Positions 30,695 through 36,501 of a DNA stretch of 36,501 nt are shown piece by piece. The stretch is from a virus. Position 1 is the stretch's first letter. Each line of letters begins with the position of its first letter. The position numbers and the translations under genes were made by a program. The stretch covers positions 1 through 36,501 of IMG/VR virus record IMGVR_UViG_3300031857_000610; one strand, 5' to 3'. The notes under the pieces were generated by a model. The model had not been told where the DNA came from and ran no database searches. It saw nothing but the letters and a program-made list of their open reading frames with translations.

Positions 30695-31098
30695 TTTCTC
30701 GAGACGTATTAACAAAAATATTTTTGCAACAATGGGGCAAAACTATTGACGAAACAAATGTTAATATGTATTCAAGAACATGGTGGCAATCAAACCGCGT
30801 AGGTAAAGACAACGCCTTTCGTCTAAGCGATAAAGGCTACGAATTTTTAGTAGATGAATTGGAACTTAAAGCATACGAGGTTCCGTTTACAGAACCAATT
30901 GAACTAAGTCCTCAAACCATTATATTTTTGGAAAGGTATATCGATTGTCCTTATTACCTTACAAACCAAAGTATTACTGTCTTTTCTGAAAAAAAGAGTT
31001 TTGAGCTATATTTGTTTTCGGACGATATCCGAAAATTTGGACTTATAAAAGCCATGAACGAACGCCAAAAAGATTTGGACAACGAAAAATCTAGTTGA
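30691..31098 (+). CDS. conserved phage protein
   Basis: The 135-residue soluble protein starts MISRDVLTKIFLQQWGKTIDETNVNMYSRTWW and continues with FRLSDKGYEFLVDELELKAYEVPFTEPIELSPQTIIFLERYIDCPYYL, a helix-loop series that resembles a winged-helix (LSDKGYEFL) but lacks an obvious recognition helix signature. A beta-rich C-terminal segment follows (SITVFSEKKSFELYLFSDD). Function unknown. ATGA overlap with the previous gene; the promoter for moxR overlaps its last codons. Confidence 0.65.
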   Translation: MISRDVLTKIFLQQWGKTIDETNVNMYSRTWWQSNRVGKDNAFRLSDKGYEFLVDELELKAYEVPFTEPIELSPQTIIFLERYIDCPYYLTNQSITVFSEKKSFELYLFSDDIRKFGLIKAMNERQKDLDNEKSS

Positions 31099-31123
31099 CA
31101 CTTTACTGGTGTGGTGCTATAAT
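31095..31123 (+). promoter_or_regulatory. perfect-consensus sigma70 promoter for moxR-like gene
   Basis: TTGACA (31095-31100), a 17-nt spacer and TATAAT (31118-31123), with an extended TGC before the -10 (31115-31117). It overlaps the stop codon of the gene before. The leader of about 50 nt ends with AAAGGA ahead of the ATG at 31179. Confidence 0.93.
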
Positions 31124-31178
31124 ACATACATAGCGTAACAAATTATCCCCTGTAACACACTTTTTTAAAGGAACTAAA

Positions 31179-32270
31179 ATGGCAGAAATTCTTAGCCGCA
31201 CCGTTGGACCCAAAGGCGCAAAACGTTCATTGCGTAAGGCATTTAAAAACAAGCGTCCAATTTTCTTGTGGGGTCCTCCAGGAATTGGTAAGTCTGATAT
31301 TATTAAACAACTTGGTACTGAGCTCGATGCTCATGTTATCGATGTTCGTCTTAGTCTTTGGGAACCTACTGATATTAAAGGTATCCCATATTTTGATTCA
31401 AATGTAAATAAAATGGTTTGGGCTCCTCCGCTCGAACTGCCTGACGCTGAAATGGCAAAACAACATAAACAGATTGTCTTGTTTATGGACGAAATGAACT
31501 CTGCGGCGCCTGCTGTACAAGCGGCGGCTTATCAGCTAGTTTTGAACCGCCGTGTCGGCACTTATCAGCTTCCAGACAATGTCGTAATGGTTGCTGCTGG
31601 TAATCGCGAAAGCGACAAGGGTGTTACTTATCGTATGCCCGCTCCGTTGGCAAACCGCTTTGTACACTTGGAAATGGCTATTGATTGGGATGACTGGCAA
31701 GAGTGGGCTGTAGAAAATCGTGTCCACAAAGACGTAGTTGGTTTCCTTACTTTCTCTAAGAAAGACCTGTACGACTTTGATCCAAAGTCTAGTTCACGTG
31801 CATTTGCTACTCCACGTAGCTGGTCCTTTGTTAGCGAGCTGTTGCACGACGATGACACTGATGCAGAAACACTGACTGATTTGACTTCAGGCGCTGTTGG
31901 TGAAGGACTTGCTGTTAAGTTTATGGCACATCGTAAACATGCCAGCAAAATGCCAAACCCAACAGACATTTTGTCAGGCAAAGTTAAGAAGATGGATTCA
32001 AAAGAAATCTCAGCTCAATATTCGCTTGTTATTTCATTGTGCTACGAATTGAAAGATTTGTGCGATAAAAACGACAAAAATTGGAATTCAAAAGTTAATA
32101 ACTTCTTCCAATTTATGATGGATAATTTTGAAACTGAGTTGGTAATTATGGGTACTAAATTGGCATTGTCAACATATAAGTTGCCGTTGGATCCAGATGA
32201 AATTGCCTGCTTTGATGACTTCCATGCAAAATTTGGTAAGTATATTGCACAGGCTACCGAAAAGCAATAA
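31179..32270 (+). CDS. MoxR-type AAA+ ATPase
   Basis: The 363-residue protein shows Walker A WGPPGIGKSD (residues about 31-40), DVRLSLWEPTDIKGIP, Walker B QIVLFMDEMNSA, VAAGN for sensor 1 and an Arg-finger region RMPAPLANRFVH. MoxR AAA+ proteins act as chaperone-like motors for partner VWA proteins, remodelling enzymes or inserting cofactors. The partner lies immediately downstream (VWA plus HExxH protein), as in bacterial MoxR/VWA pairs such as RavA-ViaA. It has its own promoter. Such a pair in a phage has no clear substrate. Confidence 0.9.
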   Translation: MAEILSRTVGPKGAKRSLRKAFKNKRPIFLWGPPGIGKSDIIKQLGTELDAHVIDVRLSLWEPTDIKGIPYFDSNVNKMVWAPPLELPDAEMAKQHKQIVLFMDEMNSAAPAVQAAAYQLVLNRRVGTYQLPDNVVMVAAGNRESDKGVTYRMPAPLANRFVHLEMAIDWDDWQEWAVENRVHKDVVGFLTFSKKDLYDFDPKSSSRAFATPRSWSFVSELLHDDDTDAETLTDLTSGAVGEGLAVKFMAHRKHASKMPNPTDILSGKVKKMDSKEISAQYSLVISLCYELKDLCDKNDKNWNSKVNNFFQFMMDNFETELVIMGTKLALSTYKLPLDPDEIACFDDFHAKFGKYIAQATEKQ

Positions 32271-32271
32271 G

Positions 32272-32300
32272 TTGACAGGGCCTTGGTGCCCTGTTATAAT
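32272..32300 (+). promoter_or_regulatory. perfect-consensus promoter with palindrome in the spacer
   Basis: TTGACA (32272-32277), 17-nt spacer, TATAAT (32295-32300), two bases after the moxR stop. The spacer holds the inverted repeat ACAGGGC (32275-32281) and GCCCTGT (32288-32294) around six bases. It overlaps the -35 and abuts the -10, and is GC-rich in an AT-rich region, so an operator for a repressor or activator is possible. Confidence 0.92.
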
Positions 32301-32329
32301 ATATACATACTAAAACATTAGGAGCAACG

Positions 32330-33517
32330 ATGGCACACGCCGATCCAATTATTGATAAGATTATTGTAGCACGAGTAGGCTTGCTACTACGCCACCCGTT
32401 CTTTGGTAATCTTGCTACACGTATGGGTATCAAAGAAGCAGACGATTGGCTTCCTACTGCTGCAACAGACGGTCGTAACATTTATTTTAATCGTGAATTT
32501 TTTACACCTCTTACTGTTAAACAAGTAGAGTTTGTAATTGCACACGAAATCCTTCATGCTGTTTTTGATCACATGGGTCGACGCGAAGGTCGTGATCCAA
32601 AGATTTTTAATATTGCCTGCGACTTTGCTGTTAACGGACAAATTGTACGAGATCGAATTGGTGATCACAATTTGCCTGATATTAAAATTTTCCATGATTC
32701 AAAATATTACGGCTGGAGTGCAGAACAAGTCTATGATGAAATTTACGAAAAGTATGACGAAGAACAACTAGCCGCTTTAGGTCAGATGCTCGATGAACAT
32801 TTAGATTCTGACGGCAACAACGGCAAAGATGGTCAGCCAAAATATACCAAAGAAGAATTGAAAAAAATTCGTGATGAAATGCGTGAAGCTGTAATGCAGG
32901 CTGCACAAGCGGCAGGTGCAGGTAATGTACCTGCAAGTATTCAACGCATGATTAAAGAACTTACAGAGCCTAAGATGAACTGGCGTGAAATTTTGCGCCA
33001 GCAAATTCAAAGCACTATTAAGAACGACTATACCTTTATGCGTCCTAATCGTAAGGGTTGGCATATGAGTGCAATTTTGCCAGGCACTAACTACGAAGAA
33101 ACAATTGATATTTGTGTATCGATTGATATGTCTGGTTCTATTGGTGATGAACAAGCCAAAGATTTCCTAAGCGAAATTAAAGGCATTATGGAAGAGTACA
33201 AAGACTTTAAAATTAAAGTTTGGTGTTTTGATACCGATGTCTATAACGAAGCAGACTTTGACGGCTACACAATGGACACGTTTATGGAATATGAACCAAT
33301 GGGTGGTGGCGGTACTGAATTTATGGTCAATTGGGACTATATGAAAGAGCATCAAATCCAACCTAAAAAGTTTATCATGTTCACAGACGGATATCCTTAT
33401 GGTTCGTGGGGTGACGAATTGTATTGTGATACAGTATTCATCATTCACGGTAATAATAGTATTGTTCCTCCATTTGGTGAGTACGCATACTACGAAGAAG
33501 TTAAAGAAGTTGCATAA
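32330..33517 (+). CDS. VWA-domain protein with HExxH metallopeptidase-like N-terminus
   Basis: The 395-residue protein combines VIAHEILHAVFDHMGRR (residues 69-85; zinc motif HEILH at 72-76) with a C-terminal von Willebrand A domain whose MIDAS is DMSGSIGDE (about 266), plus GGGGTEF and FTDGYP. The HEILH helix is followed by the NIACDFAVNGQI segment seen in DUF2201-like putative metallopeptidase/VWA proteins. It is encoded next to a MoxR ATPase and has GGAGCAACG as ribosome binding site. Such pairs are thought to act as a chaperone system, the VWA part binding metal and substrate. Peptidase activity is unproven. Confidence 0.9.
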   Translation: MAHADPIIDKIIVARVGLLLRHPFFGNLATRMGIKEADDWLPTAATDGRNIYFNREFFTPLTVKQVEFVIAHEILHAVFDHMGRREGRDPKIFNIACDFAVNGQIVRDRIGDHNLPDIKIFHDSKYYGWSAEQVYDEIYEKYDEEQLAALGQMLDEHLDSDGNNGKDGQPKYTKEELKKIRDEMREAVMQAAQAAGAGNVPASIQRMIKELTEPKMNWREILRQQIQSTIKNDYTFMRPNRKGWHMSAILPGTNYEETIDICVSIDMSGSIGDEQAKDFLSEIKGIMEEYKDFKIKVWCFDTDVYNEADFDGYTMDTFMEYEPMGGGGTEFMVNWDYMKEHQIQPKKFIMFTDGYPYGSWGDELYCDTVFIIHGNNSIVPPFGEYAYYEEVKEVA

Positions 33518-33804
33518 TGGCATTAAAGAACGGCAAACCTAACCCACTTAATTATTTCGACTTACGCAGGGTTGAGTTTGCCGCTCCTCATTTTAAATAT
33601 ACAACCATCGACAAGTACAATCCTAACTTGTTAAAAAATTTAGATGTTTGGATTAAGAACAATTTAAATAGCCGATACTATATAGGCCAAGATTTAGATT
33701 TAGATAATACCAACACTATTGTATACACTACACGTATTGGTTTTGAGTCTGAAAAAGAACTCAGTTTCTTCACGATTGCCTGTCCTCTAATTCAAACGAG
33801 ATAA
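33517..33804 (+). CDS. conserved small phage protein
   Basis: The ATG overlaps the last base of the VWA gene stop (TAATG). The 95-residue protein contains YNPNLLKNLDVWIKNNLNSRYYIGQ and NTNTIVYTTRIGFESEKELSFFTIACP, which I recognise as conserved in T4-like cyanophages; no function is known to me. It is translated with the VWA gene, so a link to the MoxR pair is possible but not evident. Confidence 0.7.
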   Translation: MALKNGKPNPLNYFDLRRVEFAAPHFKYTTIDKYNPNLLKNLDVWIKNNLNSRYYIGQDLDLDNTNTIVYTTRIGFESEKELSFFTIACPLIQTR

Positions 33805-33832
33805 TTATATTAGTACATTATAAGGAGATACC

Positions 33833-34072
33833 ATGACTGAGAACGTACAACAAGAAACTGTTCAAGCACCAGAACAAGCCGGTGCAAAACCAGATCCAAA
33901 CGAATTAACTATCAACGATCTTAACGCAATGAAAGTTATTATCGATATTGCTAGTTCACGCGGTGCTTTCAAACCCGCAGAAATGACTGTAGTAGGTCAA
34001 ACATATACAAAATTAACAACGTTTTTAGAAGCTGTTGCAAAACAAGCAGATACTTCTAAACAAGGAGCATAA
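33833..34072 (+). CDS. conserved small T4-like phage protein
   Basis: The ATG is preceded by AAGGAGA. The 79-residue protein has a disordered acidic Gln/Glu start and a helical core ELTINDLNAMKVIIDIASSRGAFKPAEMTVVGQTYTKLTTFLEAV, a segment that I recall as near-universal in T4-like cyanophages. No role assigned. A weak AT-rich promoter may exist in the gap before it but I cannot define it. Confidence 0.7.
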   Translation: MTENVQQETVQAPEQAGAKPDPNELTINDLNAMKVIIDIASSRGAFKPAEMTVVGQTYTKLTTFLEAVAKQADTSKQGA

Positions 34073-34074
34073 TT

Positions 34075-34668
34075 ATGCAAAGTTTAAAACATGTAGGTAG
34101 AATTAAAGATACAGGTAAAAAAGTACTTGTAGCTTTTAGAACACTACCTGGAGACGCTTATAGCGCATTGGTTGTTCCAACAGAAAATTTACCAGACGAA
34201 TATCATAATGCTATCATTAATCTAGTTGAAAGTCCTGCTGCACAACAATCATACGAATTTGCAGAAGCATTAGACCGTACACAATTTCCAGACGGAAGCC
34301 GTATGTTACCGTTTTTACACGCAAATGGTCGATTAGTAAAAGTTAGTACTGCTCAAGTAGAAATGACTCCCGTTATTGGCACTTCAGTTCTACTATCAGA
34401 ACTTAATCAACTTATTGCTGAACAACGTGGTGTAGCTGTAGATGATTTACACATCAAACCAGATAGTCAAGATGTTGTTCAGGAAGTTGCAACCGCTAAA
34501 GATATTTCAGAAACAACTACATCTGTTGCATCTGAATCTGATCAAACATTTGCAACGCCTGAAGCTGAAGCAAAGTTTTATCGAAGTCAAGCAGACAAGT
34601 TAGCTAAACAAGCTGCTGAATTCCGTAGAAAAGCTGAGGAGTTGGTTCCGACCAAAAAAGCCAAGTGA
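34075..34668 (+). CDS. conserved T4-like phage protein
   Basis: The 197-residue protein starts 2 nt after the previous stop. Its N-terminal 120 residues form a compact domain (LKHVGRIKDTGKKVLVAFRTLPGDAYSALVVPTENLPDEYHNAIINLVES, DRTQFPDGSRMLPFLHANGRL), followed by a disordered Ser/Thr/Glu region and a C-terminal amphipathic helix (AKFYRSQADKLAKQAAEFRRKAEELV). This plan recurs in T4-like phages, from memory, with no known function. No enzyme motif. Confidence 0.7.
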   Translation: MQSLKHVGRIKDTGKKVLVAFRTLPGDAYSALVVPTENLPDEYHNAIINLVESPAAQQSYEFAEALDRTQFPDGSRMLPFLHANGRLVKVSTAQVEMTPVIGTSVLLSELNQLIAEQRGVAVDDLHIKPDSQDVVQEVATAKDISETTTSVASESDQTFATPEAEAKFYRSQADKLAKQAAEFRRKAEELVPTKKAK

Positions 34669-34985
34669 TTGACCAGGGAAGAAAACTTCCCAAAGATGTC
34701 GTCGAATGTTGGCCAGAAGTATTTGGAGAGGTAAAACTCAATGTACTACCTTTAAGGTATCTCCATGCTGTCGTTATCACATTCAAAGACGGTAAAATTT
34801 GGGAAGTTAAAATAACAAAAGATGATCATACAAAAGGCTGGAGTGCCTTTGAAAGATCAATATCGGAACTTTACAGAAATTACGAAAGTCGAATTGATAA
34901 TGTAGACTTTCGATTAGACACCGAAAAAATTCGTAAAGATATAGAAAAAATTACAAAAAATTTTTTAAAGAAAAGAAAATTATAA
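34665..34985 (+). CDS. conserved T4-like phage protein, GTG start
   Basis: The start is GTG 34665, overlapping the previous stop (GTGA). The 106-residue protein has KLPKDVVECWPEVFGEVKLNVLPLRYLHAVVITFKDGKIWEV, then EYxLYRNYES-type helix and the basic end VDFRLDTEKIRKDIEKITKNFLKKRKL. The overall pattern recurs in T4-like marine phages, as far as I recall. The very basic tail suggests nucleic-acid or phage-head contact. Confidence 0.7.
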   Translation: MIDQGRKLPKDVVECWPEVFGEVKLNVLPLRYLHAVVITFKDGKIWEVKITKDDHTKGWSAFERSISELYRNYESRIDNVDFRLDTEKIRKDIEKITKNFLKKRKL

Positions 34986-35675
34986 ATGAATGTTAAACTT
35001 CTATCATATAGTCAACCAACAGGCGAATTTAGAGACATGGGCATCGGAGATGCACAAGAACTCATTGCGTATTGCGCCCGTGTCAGCAATCCTGCCAATC
35101 AGCTCAACACAGACACATCAGAAAAACTCATACGATACCTTATCAAACACCAGCACTGGTCACCACTCGAAATGGTCAGCGCATGTATCGAAATCAAAAC
35201 TACCAGGGACATTGCCAGACAAATTCTACGTCACAGAAGTTTCAGCTTTCAAGAGTTCTCCCAGCGATATGCTGATCCTACAGCTGAACTCGATGAAGCG
35301 TTTGTGTTACGTGAGGCACGATTCCAGGACACAAAGAATAGACAGAACAGCGTAGAACTAGACATGACAGATGAGCAACAACGATTGTTGTCCTACGAAT
35401 GGGAACGTGCTCAAAAACGTGTACTGTTTGCTGTCAAACAAGAATACCAGTGGGCTATAAAGAATGGTATTGCTAAAGAACAAGCTCGTGCTGTTTTACC
35501 AGAAGGACTTACAGTAAGTCGTTTGTATATGAATGGTACGCTACGTAGTTGGGTACACTTTATTGAATTGCGTAGTGCTAACGGTACACAAAAGGAACAT
35601 CAGGAAGTTGCTATTGCTTGTGCTCGAGTGATAGCTGAGATTTTTCCAATGACCACAGATCTTGTAACCAAGTAA
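34986..35675 (+). CDS. thyX: flavin-dependent thymidylate synthase (ThyX)
   Basis: The 229-residue protein contains the ThyX motif RHRSFSFQEFSQRY (residues 82-95; RHRxxSxxEFSxR), plus SPLEMVSACIEIKT ahead of it and RAVLPEGLTVSRLYMNGTLRSWVHFIELRS, the conserved C-terminal substrate region. ThyX makes dTMP from dUMP with FAD, NADPH and methylene-THF, independent of DHFR. It supplies thymidine for phage replication. It follows the preceding gene with no gap and is followed by a strong terminator. The minus-strand glycosyltransferase-like gene overlaps its last 65 bases. Confidence 0.95.
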   Translation: MNVKLLSYSQPTGEFRDMGIGDAQELIAYCARVSNPANQLNTDTSEKLIRYLIKHQHWSPLEMVSACIEIKTTRDIARQILRHRSFSFQEFSQRYADPTAELDEAFVLREARFQDTKNRQNSVELDMTDEQQRLLSYEWERAQKRVLFAVKQEYQWAIKNGIAKEQARAVLPEGLTVSRLYMNGTLRSWVHFIELRSANGTQKEHQEVAIACARVIAEIFPMTTDLVTK

Positions 35676-36309
35676 AATCATTTATCTTACTCAATGCCTC
35701 CTTATTGGAGGCATTTTTTTCTCCGTACGCTCGACCGGCGAGTGCGCCTAAATAGGCATAATAACCGTATGGAACATCTTCAACTAGCGTAGACCACACT
35801 TTTAATCTAGCCAATGATTCAACATTGTTTGTCACAGCTAATTTACAACATTCACGAAATGCACTTCGCCAAGTACTAAAAGCGTCTGTATTGAATGCTG
35901 TAATATTGCTTACTTCTTCCATTGCTTTAAATCTACTACTAATACTAGTTGTCATATCAGTACTAGTTTTATCCATAGACAATGTTAATTTTTTTGGGAG
36001 CAACTTAACTCCGCCATACCCATATTCTAATCCATTGATTGGATTACGGCTACGCCATACGTGTACAATATCATGTTCTTCAGGAGTAACTGTATAATCA
36101 AAATTAAAACTATCAAGTATAACGGCGTCAGCATCAACTACCCAAAACATTGGAGTAAAACTTCTTTTAGCTGCTTCTATATGTGCTTGGTGTATACCTG
36201 TAACTCCCTTGACATGTTTTACTAAAGGAAATCTCTCTTTCAATTGAGATAAATTTTCTTCTGCATTGAGCTCGTTATAGCTGATAAAAATAATGTCAAA
36301 CGCGGCCAC
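35611..36309 (-). CDS. putative glycosyltransferase-like phage protein
   Basis: The minus-strand gene starts at GTG 36309 behind GAGGG, overlapping the end of the upstream minus-strand gene by 14 nt. The 232-residue product has an FDIIFISYNELNAEENLSQLKERFP start (Rossmann-like first strand of GT-A folds), MFWVVDADAVIL (a DxD motif) and HDIVHVWRSRNPINGLEYGYGGVKLLP. The DxD and following strand match GT-A type enzymes that use a nucleotide sugar and divalent metal. Similar proteins occur in T4-like phages. Convergent with thyX and overlapping it by 65 nt; acceptor unknown. Confidence 0.7.
   Translation of the reverse strand: MAAFDIIFISYNELNAEENLSQLKERFPLVKHVKGVTGIHQAHIEAAKRSFTPMFWVVDADAVILDSFNFDYTVTPEEHDIVHVWRSRNPINGLEYGYGGVKLLPKKLTLSMDKTSTDMTTSISSRFKAMEEVSNITAFNTDAFSTWRSAFRECCKLAVTNNVESLARLKVWSTLVEDVPYGYYAYLGALAGRAYGEKNASNKEALSKINDFTWLQDLWSLEKSQLSLEHKQ
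35691..35720 (+). terminator. rho-independent terminator of thyX, embedded in the opposing gene
   Basis: AATGCCTCC and GGAGGCATT flank a TTATT loop and are followed by a run of seven T. The T-run is on the plus-strand side only, so it terminates plus-strand transcripts. The same bases encode part of the opposite-strand gene (GEKNASNKEALSK). Confidence 0.9.
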
Positions 36310-36501
36310 GTATTACCCTCGGAGTATTATTATAAACAGTTTTAAAAAATCGACTACCAGCTGGATCTAAATTCGAGATTTCAATTTTACATTTTTCACG
36401 TAGTTCTTTGCCGTAAAAATTAATTTGTTCTGTTTTTTCTTCATCAGATGCATTAGCATAGTGTTCGTTCCAATAGTTTGTTAGCCATTCAAAATCTCTC
36501 A
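36296..36501 (-). CDS. 5'-truncated minus-strand gene, unknown function
   Basis: The frame is open from the window edge (36501) to TGA at 36296-36298. The visible 67 residues include DFEWLTNYWNEHYANASDEEK, NFYGKELREKCKIEISN and LDPAGSRFFKTVYNNTPRVIRGRV. Its stop overlaps the start of the downstream minus-strand gene, so they form an operon. No domain can be assigned from this fragment. Confidence 0.6.
   Translation of the reverse strand, partial: RDFEWLTNYWNEHYANASDEEKTEQINFYGKELREKCKIEISNLDPAGSRFFKTVYNNTPRVIRGRV

Noticed and set aside
32801-33154. Minus-strand open frames opposite the VWA gene
   Set aside because: They overlap a plus-strand gene with clear HExxH and MIDAS motifs and have no own promoter or ribosome site.
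35750-35761. GCCTA-AA-TAGGC dyad as an operator or late promoter
   Set aside because: It lies within the minus-strand gene and has no position relevant to a gene start.

Overview
The window is a piece of a large, AT-rich, tightly packed tailed-phage genome of the T4-like (marine/freshwater 'T4 superfamily') type. The evidence is a T4-style replication set (family B DNA polymerase gp43, sliding clamp gp45, RNase H/flap exonuclease, DsbA-like DNA-binding protein), a flavin-dependent thymidylate synthase, dozens of small conserved phage genes joined by ATGA/TAATG overlaps, and almost complete one-strand coding. No photosynthesis genes, tRNAs, CRISPR arrays or insertion sequences were seen. The host cannot be fixed from the sequence; one gene (17468-17731) resembles a small protein family I associate with beta-proteobacteria, which is only a weak hint.

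Layout. 1-555: C-terminal end of a ClpA-type unfoldase. 536-10774: a probable virion/late module. It holds three proteins that begin with an Mx(L/I)REL peptide resembling T4 capsid-targeting propeptides (a hypothetical protein, a KWDG nucleotidyltransferase-like protein and an HxGH cytidylyltransferase-like protein), a Dps-like ferritin, small conserved proteins, and two long low-complexity, Ala/Lys-rich proteins. The last of these is interrupted at a nine-A run that forms a perfect A AAA AAA -1 slippery site; the -1 frame continues for 76 codons to a strong terminator. 10816-15425: DNA replication genes under good sigma70-type promoters. 15425-21751: DpdA-type DNA transglycosylase, sugar/oxidoreductase genes, a QueD-like T-fold candidate and a glycosyltransferase. 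21705-24395: small structural-looking proteins, a cupin, a phosphoribosyltransferase and small membrane proteins. 24447-29607: GTP cyclohydrolase I (FolE), a QueE radical-SAM enzyme, an Fe/2OG-oxygenase-like protein, RNase H and small proteins. 29598-31098: small conserved genes controlled by two copies of a 28-nt element containing a T4-like late -10 motif. 31095-33517: MoxR ATPase and VWA/HExxH protein, each with its own perfect TTGACA-17-TATAAT promoter. 33517-35675: small conserved genes and ThyX, ending in a terminator. 35611-36501: two minus-strand genes converging on thyX.

How it fits together. FolE, the QueD-like protein and QueE would make the 7-deazaguanine precursor CDG from GTP, and DpdA would exchange it into DNA; this suggests that the phage genome carries 7-deazaguanine bases. 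QueC is not in this window, so the final base is unknown. UDP-glucose dehydrogenase, a Gfo/Idh/MocA oxidoreductase, an MDR dehydrogenase and glycosyltransferases point to a separate sugar-modifying capacity.
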